From the NCBI RefSeq assembly GCF_030295955.1, contig NZ_AP027363.1, positions 372,001 to 436,000 on the forward strand: DNA of 64,000 nucleotides, in the 5' to 3' direction. Both the position numbers and the translations under genes were made by a program. The DNA comes from Thalassotalea agarivorans. GTDB taxonomy: Bacteria > Pseudomonadota > Gammaproteobacteria > Enterobacterales > Alteromonadaceae. Within the stretch, counting starts at the first letter, position 1. Each line of letters begins with the position of its first letter. This document shows, in pieces, positions 8,515 to 17,004 of this stretch. A model generated the notes under the pieces. That model saw only the letters and a program-made list of their open reading frames with translations. It searched no databases and was not told the origin of the DNA.

Positions 8515-9918
8515 ATGGCTGATATAAAACCAGTGCAGTTCTCTGGTAAAGATAAAAAAGTCGAAGAATTAAAAGTGCCGCCGCATTCCCTCGAAGCAGA
8601 ACAGTCTGTTATCGGCGGTTTGTTGTTGGACAATGAAGCATGGGATCGGGTTGCTGAACGTGTAGTAGCGCAAGACTTTTATACACGCGCTCATCGTATA
8701 ATGTTTGAAACAATTGGCGCCCTAATTGAATTGGGCGATCCTGTCGACCTTGTTACCCTGACCCAGTCGTTAGAAAATGATAAAAAGATTGATGATGTAG
8801 GCGGTTTTGTCTACGTTGCCGAGCTAGTAAAAAACACACCATCTGCTGCAAATATAACAGCCTATGCAGAGATCGTACGCGAACGCGCTGTGACCAGAGA
8901 AATGATCTCTGTTGCCAATGAAATCGCTGAAGCAGGTTACGATGCGCAAGGTCGCAATAGTGCCGATCTTCTCGATTTAGCAGAAACAAAAGTCTTTCAA
9001 ATTGCTGAAAAACGAGCCAATAAATCAGAAGGTCCTGAAAATATTCATACCGTTTTAGAGAAAACGGTCGATAGAATTGAAAAGCTATATCAGCAGCCAC
9101 ATGACGGTGTTACTGGTGTTAGTACTGGCTTTTCCGATTTAGATAAAATGACGGCGGGTTTGCAGCCCTCTGATTTAATCATTGTCGCGGCACGTCCATC
9201 GATGGGTAAAACCACATTTGCGATGAACTTAGCTGAAAATGCCGCCATGACAGAAGATAAACCAGCCCTTATTTTCAGTCTAGAGATGCCGTCAGAACAA
9301 ATCATGATGAGGATGCTGGCGTCACTAGGTCGCATTGACCAAACTAAAATTCGTACCGGTCAATTAGGTGATGAAGATTGGGCTAGGCTTTCGTCAACTA
9401 TGGGGCTTTTGATCGAAAAAGGTAAAATGTTTATCGATGATGCTGCAGGTCTAACCCCAACTGAAGTGCGCTCAAGAGCAAGACGTATTGCACGAGACCA
9501 TGGCGGACTTAGTTTGATTATGGTGGATTATCTTCAGTTAATGCGAGCCCCTCAATTTTCAGATAATCGTACCTTAGAAATTGCAGAAATTTCGCGCTCA
9601 TTAAAAGCATTAGCGAAAGAATTAGAAGTGCCTGTTGTGGCGCTTTCACAGCTAAACCGTAGCTTGGAGCAACGAGCTGATAAACGTCCGGTCAACTCAG
9701 ATCTTCGTGAATCTGGTTCAATCGAGCAAGATGCCGATTTGATCATGTTTATCTATCGCGATGAAGTCTATCATGACGATTCTGAATTTAAAGGCATGGC
9801 TGAAATCATCATCGGTAAACAACGTAACGGCCCTATTGGCCGTGTCCCGTTAACCTTCCAAGGCCAATTTTCTCGATTCGATAACTACGCTGGTACACAT
9901 GTACTTGAAGAAGATTAG
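8515..9918 (+). CDS. dnaB: Replicative DNA helicase DnaB
   Basis: 467 residues, the normal length. The N-terminal domain starts at PPHSLEAEQSVIGGLL (about 22-37). The RecA-like C-terminal domain has Walker A ARPSMGKTT (about 225-233), Walker B LIMVDYLQLM (about 334-343) and the arginine-finger region near the end. There is no intein or insertion. The stop codon overlaps the alr start by one base. The dnaB-alr pairing is standard in gammaproteobacteria. Confidence 0.98.
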   Translation: MADIKPVQFSGKDKKVEELKVPPHSLEAEQSVIGGLLLDNEAWDRVAERVVAQDFYTRAHRIMFETIGALIELGDPVDLVTLTQSLENDKKIDDVGGFVYVAELVKNTPSAANITAYAEIVRERAVTREMISVANEIAEAGYDAQGRNSADLLDLAETKVFQIAEKRANKSEGPENIHTVLEKTVDRIEKLYQQPHDGVTGVSTGFSDLDKMTAGLQPSDLIIVAARPSMGKTTFAMNLAENAAMTEDKPALIFSLEMPSEQIMMRMLASLGRIDQTKIRTGQLGDEDWARLSSTMGLLIEKGKMFIDDAAGLTPTEVRSRARRIARDHGGLSLIMVDYLQLMRAPQFSDNRTLEIAEISRSLKALAKELEVPVVALSQLNRSLEQRADKRPVNSDLRESGSIEQDADLIMFIYRDEVYHDDSEFKGMAEIIIGKQRNGPIGRVPLTFQGQFSRFDNYAGTHVLEED

Positions 9919-11015
9919 TGGAATCACCCTTGGCTAACATAGTAACAGCGACTGTAACAATAGATGCTAGTGCGTTGGCGCATAATATTGCGCAAGTAAA
10001 GCAATGTGCGCCGCACAGCAAGATTGTTACTGTGCTTAAAGCTAATGGTTACGGCCATGGCATTGAGCGCATTGCTAAAATGCTTCCTGAGCAAGCCGAT
10101 ATGATTGGCGTGGCCAGAGCATGTGAAGCAATTCAACTGCGTGAGGCGGGTATTAAACAACCCATTTTGTTGATGGAAGGCTTTTTCACAGAGCAAGATT
10201 TAGCACACGTTGTTACCTATGACTTGCATACGGCGATATCGACGCCTGAACAACTGGAAATGCTGTTGTCAGCTAATCTATCTCAAGCAATCAACGTCTG
10301 GCTTAAAGTCGATACAGGTATGCATCGACTCGGCATAGATGCCACAAATTTTGATGCCGCTTTTACACAGCTTCAACAATCCAATAATGTAGCCGACGAT
10401 ATCGTGGTGATGACGCATTTCGCAAGTGCTGATATTGCCAGTGGAGCGTCAGCTCAGGCGCAGTTGCAACAATTTGAGCATTTAGTTGAAGGTAAGCAAA
10501 CGGCATTATCTTTAGCCAATTCAGCCGCTGTGGTCGCTTGGCCACAGGCTCATCAGGATTGGGTTCGTCCTGGTGTGATGCTATATGGTGTTAACCCAAT
10601 GACAACGGAAAAATCACTATCGCCAACCCTCAGACCGGTCATGACATTGCAAGCAAGTCTGATTTCAAAACGTTTGATATCAGCAGGCGAAACTGTTGGT
10701 TATGGCGATACTTGGACAGCAAAGCAAGATACCTATATCGGCGTTGTCGCGGTAGGCTATGGCGATGGGTATCCTAGACACGCTGAATCTGGCACACCAG
10801 TCCTAATTAATGATCGAATTGTTCCACTAGTTGGGCGCGTTTCAATGGATATGATCACCATAGACCTTGGCCCAGATAGCAGTGACAATGTTGGTGATAT
10901 TGTTACCTTGTGGGGCAATGGCTTGCCCATTGAAGATGTGGCTGAATGTGCGTCTACAATAGCCTATGAGTTATTGTGTAATATTGCGAGTCGAGTGAAA
11001 GTAATCGAACGCTAG
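9918..11015 (+). CDS. alr: Alanine racemase
   Basis: 365 residues. It is a PLP enzyme making D-alanine for peptidoglycan. The PLP lysine is in VLKANGYGHG (K41). The second-domain region GYGDTWTA, the GYGDGYPR motif and the VGRVSMDMITIDLG segment are all typical of Alr, and the last carries the Met/Asp residues around the active site. The GTG at 9918 overlaps the dnaB stop; a TTG at 9932 is a possible alternative start. The 3' end overlaps the convergent zur gene by 4 bp. Confidence 0.97.
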   Translation: MESPLANIVTATVTIDASALAHNIAQVKQCAPHSKIVTVLKANGYGHGIERIAKMLPEQADMIGVARACEAIQLREAGIKQPILLMEGFFTEQDLAHVVTYDLHTAISTPEQLEMLLSANLSQAINVWLKVDTGMHRLGIDATNFDAAFTQLQQSNNVADDIVVMTHFASADIASGASAQAQLQQFEHLVEGKQTALSLANSAAVVAWPQAHQDWVRPGVMLYGVNPMTTEKSLSPTLRPVMTLQASLISKRLISAGETVGYGDTWTAKQDTYIGVVAVGYGDGYPRHAESGTPVLINDRIVPLVGRVSMDMITIDLGPDSSDNVGDIVTLWGNGLPIEDVAECASTIAYELLCNIASRVKVIER

Positions 11016-11449
11016 TTCTGACACTTTTTACAGAGGCCGTGAGCTTCAACGATTTGATGTGAGATTTTAAAACCGCTTGCATCGGCCATCGAACGTATCG
11101 CTAAATCTAAATTCTCTGATTGAATCTCTTCTATATAGCTGCAGTTGTCACAGATCAGTAGTTGTACTGGGTGGCTACAATCACCAAAATGATGACACAG
11201 CACAAATGCGTTTAGCGATTCAATTTTGTGAACAAAGCCTTGTTGGCTGAGAAAATCAAGTGCTCTATAGATAGTTGCTGGCTTAGCACCGCTGTCGATG
11301 GTCTTTAATTGTTCCAATAAATCATAGGCACCAATAGCACCTTCTTGCTTGGATAGTAACTTAAATACTTGTTCACGCGTTGGTGTTAGACGTGCACCGC
11401 GTTTTTCGCATACAGCTTTTGCTTTTTCTAATAGGGCAACTTCAGACAT
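11012..11449 (-). CDS. zur: Fur-family zinc uptake regulator Zur
   Basis: About 145 residues from the ATG at 11449; the frame also allows a GTG at 11461. It has a winged helix (RLTPTREQVFKLL... ATIYRALDFLSQQGFVHKIES) followed by the dimer/metal domain. Metal ligands look like Zur rather than Fur: FVLCHHFGDCSH, LLICDNC and a C-terminal CKKC pair. Fur would show an HHDH motif. It would repress zinc-import genes when zinc is replete. Convergent with alr; no zinc transporter genes are in this window. Confidence 0.85.
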   Translation of the reverse strand: MSEVALLEKAKAVCEKRGARLTPTREQVFKLLSKQEGAIGAYDLLEQLKTIDSGAKPATIYRALDFLSQQGFVHKIESLNAFVLCHHFGDCSHPVQLLICDNCSYIEEIQSENLDLAIRSMADASGFKISHQIVEAHGLCKKCQN

Positions 11450-11529
11450 AAAGTTCAACACTCAATACTTTGACATGAGTTTATCATACTTGTTTGAAAC
11501 TACTACCTTTGTTTGACAGTGTTCGTTGA

Positions 11530-11580
11530 CATATGAAAAAACATATATATACTTTTCCATATATATTGATTTGGCTAGCC
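11530..11580 (+). promoter_or_regulatory. Candidate ArsR operator / promoter region
   Basis: AT-rich stretch upstream of arsR with CATATATATAC (11540s) and CATATATATTG separated by a few bases, forming an imperfect dyad of ATATATA blocks. The position just before the arsR start fits autorepression. It also lies between divergent zur and arsR. Confidence 0.4.
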
Positions 11581-11582
11581 AC

Positions 11583-11906
11583 ATGTTAGATATCCTTACC
11601 TTTTATAAAGTCATGTCGGATGATACTCGACTGAAGATTGTTTTGTTAATCACGCAGCATCAGCAGCTGTGCGTTTGTGATCTCACCGCTGCTTTGTCGC
11701 TAAGTCAGCCCAAAGTTTCAAGGCACTTGGCTCAGTTGCGTGATTCGCAATTATTGATCGGCGAGCGTGAGGGCAAGTGGGTACATTATCGCCTTAACCC
11801 TACTTTACCAGCTTGGATCAAAACCATTATTGAGCAAAGCTTAACCCATAATGAATCATACTTAGCGCAATGTCAGCTGCCTCAGCCAGTGCGCAGTGCA
11901 TGTTAA
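11583..11906 (+). CDS. arsR: ArsR-family arsenic-responsive repressor
   Basis: 107 residues from the ATG at 11583; an upstream TTG extends the frame through the operator-like region and is unlikely. It is a winged-helix ArsR/SmtB protein. The As(III)-binding Cys pair is in QLCVCDLTAAL, and the recognition helix is SQPKVSRHLAQLRDSQLL. It is followed within 12 bp by arsC and then acr3, a typical ars operon. It should derepress the operon on arsenite binding. Confidence 0.9.
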   Translation: MLDILTFYKVMSDDTRLKIVLLITQHQQLCVCDLTAALSLSQPKVSRHLAQLRDSQLLIGEREGKWVHYRLNPTLPAWIKTIIEQSLTHNESYLAQCQLPQPVRSAC

Positions 11907-11917
11907 TTGGAAAACTT

Positions 11918-12388
11918 ATGAAAATTTTATATATCTGTACCCATAATCGTTGTAGAAGCATTCTCTCTGAAGCTGTCACAAATCATATTGCAGGAAGTCG
12001 CATAGTAGCAAAAAGTGCGGGAAGTCAGCCTGCCGGTGAAGTGCACCCTTTGTCATTAAAATACCTCGACAAAGCAGGCTTTCCTATTGATGGATTGCAG
12101 AGTCAATCATGGGACGACTTTGAAGATTTTGCTCCTGATCTTGTCGTTACATTATGCGACTCCGCTGCTGGTGAAGCCTGTCCGGTATGGTTTGGCAATG
12201 CGATAAAACTTCATTGGGGCTTAGAAGACCCGTCTAAACTAGAAGGGAGTGAAGAAGCGTTAGAGCAAGCATTTAATAACACCATTGAACAGATTAGCGA
12301 GCGAGTACGTGCATTGATGTCTTTGACATCAGAACAAATGGAAGTAGAGAACTTAGCGCAAGCAATCGCTTCACTCGATATAAAATAA
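11918..12388 (+). CDS. arsC: Arsenate reductase, low-molecular-weight phosphatase type
   Basis: 156 residues from the ATG at 11918 (KILYICTHN). The P-loop C-x5-R-S is C7-THNRC-R13-S14, the LMW phosphatase/arsenate reductase signature. The resolving Cys region is [14 protein letters not shown], where redox cysteines lie in thioredoxin-coupled ArsC. It reduces arsenate to arsenite for export by the next gene. An earlier in-frame ATG (11870) overlaps arsR and lacks a better context. Confidence 0.92.
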   Translation: MKILYICTHNRCRSILSEAVTNHIAGSRIVAKSAGSQPAGEVHPLSLKYLDKAGFPIDGLQSQSWDDFEDFAPDLVVTLCDSAAGEACPVWFGNAIKLHWGLEDPSKLEGSEEALEQAFNNTIEQISERVRALMSLTSEQMEVENLAQAIASLDIK

Positions 12389-12398
12389 AGAGATAAAC

Positions 12399-13415
12399 AT
12401 GGGAATTTTTGAACGTTATTTATCGGTATGGGTTGCCCTTTGCATCGTTGCAGGTGTTGCACTTGGTGTATTGCTGCCAGATGTATTCGCATTAGTAGCC
12501 AGTTGGGAAGTAGCTAACGTAAACCTGGCTGTCGCCATTTTAATTTGGTTGATGATTTATCCAATGATGATTCAAGTGGATTTTTCTGCAATTAAAGATG
12601 TGGGTAAAAAACCAAAGGGGTTGATGTTAACCATCATCATTAACTGGTGTGTTAAGCCTTTCACGATGGCTGCATTAGGTTGGCTATTTTTCGAATACTT
12701 GTTCGCACCATGGGTTGATCCGCAATCGGCAAGTGAATACATCGCAGGTATGATCCTATTGGGTGTGGCCCCTTGTACAGCCATGGTGTTTGTGTGGAGT
12801 CAGCTGACTAAAGGTGATGCGAATTACACCTTAGTGCAGGTATCGGTGAATGACGTCATTATGATATTTGCGTTTGCACCTATTTCTGCTTTTTTGTTGG
12901 GTGTAAGCGATATTGAAGTGCCGTGGGAAACATTGCTTATCTCTGTTGTTCTTTACGTATTGTTGCCACTTATTGCAGGCGCACTAACTCGAAAAGCGCT
13001 AGATAAGAAAAATGACCATACCCAGTTGGATGCCTTTGTAGGCAAGTTAAAACCTTGGTCAATTATCGGATTACTCGCCACCGTTGTGTTGCTGTTTGGC
13101 TTTCAAGCGGAAACCATATTGGACAAACCACAAGTGATTGTCTTGATCGCGATTCCACTGCTGATCCAAACGTACGGCATTTTTGCGATTACCTATTACA
13201 TCGCAAAGAAAATAAAGTTACCCCACAACATTGCCGCACCAGCTTGTATGATTGGTACATCAAACTTCTTTGAATTAGCTGTAGCAGTGGCAATATCATT
13301 GTTTGGCTTACACTCAGGTGCTGCACTCGCAACCGTTGTTGGTGTGCTTGTCGAAGTGCCGGTTATGTTATCGCTTGTTTGGTTTGCCAATAGAACTAGA
13401 CATTGGTTTGCTTAG
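12399..13415 (+). CDS. acr3: ACR3-family arsenite efflux permease
   Basis: 338 residues with about ten hydrophobic segments. ACR3 landmarks are [11 protein letters not shown] (about 51-61), [19 protein letters not shown] (about 124-142) with the conserved Cys needed for transport, and the [22 protein letters not shown] end segment (about 283-304). It is inner-membrane and exports As(III). Third gene of the ars operon, 10 bp after arsC. It overlaps the convergent histidine kinase end by 4 bp. Confidence 0.94.
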   Translation: MGIFERYLSVWVALCIVAGVALGVLLPDVFALVASWEVANVNLAVAILIWLMIYPMMIQVDFSAIKDVGKKPKGLMLTIIINWCVKPFTMAALGWLFFEYLFAPWVDPQSASEYIAGMILLGVAPCTAMVFVWSQLTKGDANYTLVQVSVNDVIMIFAFAPISAFLLGVSDIEVPWETLLISVVLYVLLPLIAGALTRKALDKKNDHTQLDAFVGKLKPWSIIGLLATVVLLFGFQAETILDKPQVIVLIAIPLLIQTYGIFAITYYIAKKIKLPHNIAAPACMIGTSNFFELAVAVAISLFGLHSGAALATVVGVLVEVPVMLSLVWFANRTRHWFA

Positions 13416-14632
13416 GGCTCGATAGGGAGATACATTTTAAAGCAAGCACCTGGCAATAAATCGCTGTTGCTTGCTTTAAGTTGCCCTTGATGCCACATAA
13501 TAATTTTGTTGGTTATGGCAAGTCCAAGGCCATAACCCGGTTGTTTTTCATCGGCGCGAGAGTAGGGGAGGAATAGGTCATCTAAGTTCGTCGAATTAAC
13601 CCCTTTGCCATCGTCATCTACCTGAAAAACGAGACTATTGTTTTCTGTGTATAACTGAATATGGATAGCATGCGTGGCATATTTTAATGCGTTATCTATT
13701 AAGTTTTTGATAGCACGCGAAATCGCTCGTTCGTCTACTTTTGTATCTGCTGCGTGAGAAAAATCAACCGAAACACCTTTACCCGCAAATTGCCCTAATC
13801 GTGCAATATGGTATTCAATAATGGGTTTTAGAGATTGCTGTTTAAAATCTAATAGTGGTGTTTCATGTTCTTGCTTAGAAAAGCTAAGATATTCGCTCAC
13901 TAAAGATTCTATTTCGTTAATATCTTCTTTGACCCAACCTTTTATTTTTTCCTGATTGTGCTCGTTAAGCGACGCAAGATTGAATTTTAATCGCGACAGG
14001 CTAGTGCGTAATTCATGAGATAAGGTATCGGATAATTCTTTTTTCAGTGCTGACAAGCGTGCGATCCGGTAAATCATCCAGCTTACGGCGTCGTAAACCG
14101 GTTGAAAATAGGTACTTTGCTTGAGCTTAAATTGGCTTATATCTTTGTGTTTAGTAAAGCTTCTGGCAGCATTTTTAAGCTGAGACATATCTTTGAATAA
14201 TGGCAGTAAGCCAAGCAATAAGGCTAAGCTCACAAGAATATAAAATACAGTAACAACCCAAAAATCATGATTTTTGGCAACATTGACAGGGCCTAATTCG
14301 ATAAAATAACCCGGCTCAATTGAGGCATAAAAATAGGCACCATTTGCGCTACTTACCTGTAATATTTCTCCTTTTAACATTGCATCTAAAGAGGTGCTGG
14401 GGAGCGCAATTTCGTCACTTGCTATTAAGGAGATACCGCTAAATGGCAAAGGTGAATGAATACAATCGTTAACTTCGCAATAATCGTCCACCTGTTGTAG
14501 AACAAATTCGCTATCTAGTAGCGGCGTGGTGTTGTTTTGCAACCATTTACTATAGCCAAAGTCGGCCAATACAATGGCTCCGACAAAACAGATGATAAAT
14601 ATCGCGTAGTATTTTAAAAAGGAGCGTAGCAT
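13412..14632 (-). CDS. Sensor histidine kinase, RstB-like
   Basis: 406 residues. There are two membrane segments (about 7-26 and 127-146) around a periplasmic sensor domain containing two Cys (YCEVNDC). The HisKA box is [16 protein letters not shown] (about 203-218); N, G1 and G2 boxes are [16 protein letters not shown] and GYGLGLAI. It is 2 bp after the response-regulator gene. The operon mipA-DUF3019-RR-HK suggests regulation of the outer-membrane MipA protein. The stimulus is not known. Confidence 0.92.
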   Translation of the reverse strand: MLRSFLKYYAIFIICFVGAIVLADFGYSKWLQNNTTPLLDSEFVLQQVDDYCEVNDCIHSPLPFSGISLIASDEIALPSTSLDAMLKGEILQVSSANGAYFYASIEPGYFIELGPVNVAKNHDFWVVTVFYILVSLALLLGLLPLFKDMSQLKNAARSFTKHKDISQFKLKQSTYFQPVYDAVSWMIYRIARLSALKKELSDTLSHELRTSLSRLKFNLASLNEHNQEKIKGWVKEDINEIESLVSEYLSFSKQEHETPLLDFKQQSLKPIIEYHIARLGQFAGKGVSVDFSHAADTKVDERAISRAIKNLIDNALKYATHAIHIQLYTENNSLVFQVDDDGKGVNSTNLDDLFLPYSRADEKQPGYGLGLAITNKIIMWHQGQLKASNSDLLPGACFKMYLPIEP

Positions 14633-14633
14633 G

Positions 14634-15326
14634 TTAGTCAGTGCATGCCAGCATGTAGCCTTGTCCCCATTGCGTACTAATACGACAATTAATGTTGGGT
14701 ACAGCTTCTAGTTTTTTTCTTAGTCGGCTAACGCGTCCGTCAACAGTGCGATCTAAACCGTCGTATTCTCTGCCGACGGTATTAATAAAGAGAAATTCAC
14801 GACTGACTTGTGTGCCTTGGTGGCTCGCTAACAACCACAGCAAATCAAATTCATAACGAGATAAAGCAACATCGTCTTGTTCTACCTTAACGATACGAAC
14901 TTGGTTATTGATTGATAAATTGCCCACCGCGATTTCGTTGTTTGACTGTTGGCGTCTATTGCGTTTTAAACAGGCGTTAATACGAGCCAATAGTATTGCT
15001 GGCTCTACTGGTTTCGCTAGATAGTCATCAGCACCCAATTCAAAACCTTTAAGTTGGTCTTCCATATTGCTTAGCGCCGTTAAAAATATAAACGGCCCAT
15101 CAAAGGTGTGCCTGACGCGCTTCGCTATTTTAAAACCGTCGGTACCTGGGAGCATCACATCGCATATAATCAGGTCAATGCTGTTGCTTTCTATTAATAG
15201 ATCGAGATTCTCGCCACTAATAAAGTGTTTAACATGAAAACCTTGTTCGGTTAAAAAATTAGCGACAGATCTGGCTAGTCGATGATCGTCTTCTATCAAT
15301 AAGATGCGATTCTTCATGCTAGTCAT
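14634..15326 (-). CDS. OmpR/PhoB-family response regulator
   Basis: 230 residues from the ATG at 15326, which overlaps the DUF3019 stop as TAATG, with GGAG about 9 bp upstream; an ATG at 15341 is possible but weaker. The receiver has acidic pair EDD, phospho-Asp in LIICDVMLPG, and the K-P lysine DDYLAKPVEP. The C-terminal winged helix includes RYEFDLLWLLASHQG and RTVDGRVSRLRKKLE. Partner of the kinase at 13412. Confidence 0.93.
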   Translation of the reverse strand: MTSMKNRILLIEDDHRLARSVANFLTEQGFHVKHFISGENLDLLIESNSIDLIICDVMLPGTDGFKIAKRVRHTFDGPFIFLTALSNMEDQLKGFELGADDYLAKPVEPAILLARINACLKRNRRQQSNNEIAVGNLSINNQVRIVKVEQDDVALSRYEFDLLWLLASHQGTQVSREFLFINTVGREYDGLDRTVDGRVSRLRKKLEAVPNINCRISTQWGQGYMLACTD

Positions 15327-15721
15327 TAAAAGACACTCCACAGGTGGCGCCTTGATTGTCGTACTTCCTTACCTAGGATTCTAACGTCGATGGTACGCTC
15401 ATCTAAAGCAATATGATCTGCTGTTTTTAATCGAAATGCACTGGTTGCGTCGATATCGATGGCAAGGTCGATTTTGACCTCTTTGGTTTTTTTCGCGCAA
15501 TGCAGGGCTTGTTCTAGCTTTTGTTGATGCAAACAGGTATCAATTTCGCGATCGAGACGCCAATGAAAGGTAAAATATTGGGTGCAACTTTGTCCTTCTT
15601 CAACCACGCATATACTTGGTTTAATGGTAAACAATTCAACTTTCACTTGGTCACTAGCGTTTGTTGTTGGTAATAAGCTACCAAACAGCAAGAGTGAAAA
15701 GTGTGAAAGATATTTACCCAT
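15326..15721 (-). CDS. DUF3019 secreted protein
   Basis: 131 residues with a signal peptide (about 1-22, FSLLLFGSLLPTTNA). Four Cys residues (SICVVEEGQSC, TCLHQQ, LHCAKK) suggest disulfides in the periplasm. The pattern VKVELFTIKPSICV...YFTFHW matches DUF3019, a small family often found beside MipA/OmpV and a two-component pair in Shewanella-Alteromonas relatives. It is between mipA and the regulator with an 8-bp gap and a 1-bp overlap. A role in signal sensing is inference. Confidence 0.75.
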   Translation of the reverse strand: MGKYLSHFSLLLFGSLLPTTNASDQVKVELFTIKPSICVVEEGQSCTQYFTFHWRLDREIDTCLHQQKLEQALHCAKKTKEVKIDLAIDIDATSAFRLKTADHIALDERTIDVRILGKEVRQSRRHLWSVF

Positions 15722-15729
15722 ACTAGCCT

Positions 15730-16575
15730 CTAATAAATGTACTTAACGCCAGTAAAATAAGCCAACGTGTTATCATCTTGCACCATTGGACTGTCGGTTA
15801 TTTGCGATGATAAATGTTCATACTTTAGCGCTGATACAAGATACCAGGTTTCGGCTAACGGGTAACTTAATGTGATACTAGCGTTTACATTAGTGCCTGC
15901 TGCTGCTTGATATAGATTAGCTGCTACTATGGTGTGCTCAACGCTGTAATAGTAGTTGTTTAACTTATCGCTTTTGTAAACGGCGCCAATTTCAACTTCA
16001 CCCAACAAGTTGTATAACGAAAAACCGTATTGTGCACGCAAGTTAACTTCGTATCCATGATGCACGTTGGAAATGTCATGCGCGATAGATGCTAGCCAGT
16101 CAATGGTCCCATAGCGTCTCACTTCTAATCCGGCAAGATAGGATAAAGAGCGATGGATTGGTTTTTGAGGAATTGAAACAATATCGCCGTCAGGTCCAAA
16201 CGGGGCTACTAAGGCCGAACCCGACATGGCCGCAATTGCTCTCCTACCGTTACCAGGAAAGTAAATACCATCAATGTTTTGTTGCCCAATGACTTCAACA
16301 ACCCAATTGGGCTTTTCTATCAGCGCATAGGAAAGGTTTAAGTTTTCCAACGAAAATTTTTCGCCGTAATAACGAATATCAGGCAAGATATAGAGAGGAA
16401 TGTCTTCTTCATAATGCAACGGATTGGCAAATGCCCCCACGCCCAGTGATGCGCCAAACATCCATTCACCTACATTAACAATACGGTCTTTTTCTACAGG
16501 CGCGCTTGCATGTGCTTGGCTAAACGCAAGCATTATTGCAATTAAGAAGACTGTACAACGATTTTGGGAGAACAC
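15730..16575 (-). CDS. MipA/OmpV-family outer-membrane protein
   Basis: 281 residues, signal peptide about 1-24 (ending SQAHASA). The start of the mature part (GEWMFGASLGVGAFANPLHYEEDIPLYILPDIRYYGEKFS) is the usual MipA/OmpV opening. It has alternating beta strands and ends LAYFTGVKYIY with a terminal aromatic residue, as in a barrel. E. coli MipA scaffolds murein enzymes and OmpV relatives are osmotic or drug responsive. First gene of the mipA-DUF3019-RR-HK operon, divergent from the S8 protease. Confidence 0.85.
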   Translation of the reverse strand: MFSQNRCTVFLIAIMLAFSQAHASAPVEKDRIVNVGEWMFGASLGVGAFANPLHYEEDIPLYILPDIRYYGEKFSLENLNLSYALIEKPNWVVEVIGQQNIDGIYFPGNGRRAIAAMSGSALVAPFGPDGDIVSIPQKPIHRSLSYLAGLEVRRYGTIDWLASIAHDISNVHHGYEVNLRAQYGFSLYNLLGEVEIGAVYKSDKLNNYYYSVEHTIVAANLYQAAAGTNVNASITLSYPLAETWYLVSALKYEHLSSQITDSPMVQDDNTLAYFTGVKYIY

Positions 16576-17004
16576 CTGTTTGCCCTGAAAACCTCAAACT
16601 TGGACACAGAATAGCCAACTCTTTAACGCAAAACAATCGACCCAATTGGGTAAAAAGCTTTTTATGTTTGAAATGCTTTAAAATGTTAAGTGTTTGTTTT
16701 TAAATATTTTTAATGGGTTTTTAAGTGGTTTTTTTTATTGTAATTTGTACAAATTTGCACAATTTCGCGAAATTGTTACAACATTGCTAATTCAAAACAA
16801 AACATCTTCTTCCCGCTCCTTTATTTTTCTATGTAATACAAATTGTTGCTGTCATTAGCTGACACATCGTTTATTTATGAAAAACACATTTGTGTACAGC
16901 ATTTGTACAAATTCCGACAATATCTCGCTTAGCCCTGTGGTTATCTGTATAGCGCTAATTTAGCAAATAAAAATGATTATAAAATTCCATAGGGAGTGTA
17001 AAAG
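16576..17004. promoter_or_regulatory. Divergent intergenic region with repeated palindromes
   Basis: About 430 bp between mipA and the S8 protease. It contains perfect palindromes: AATTTGTACAAATT at 16742-16755, CAATTTCGCGAAATTG at 16760-16775 and ATTTGTACAAAT at 16901-16912. The repeated TTTGTACAAA core suggests binding sites of one dimeric regulator. No gene is visible in either strand. A GGGAG ribosome binding site precedes the protease start. Confidence 0.5.
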
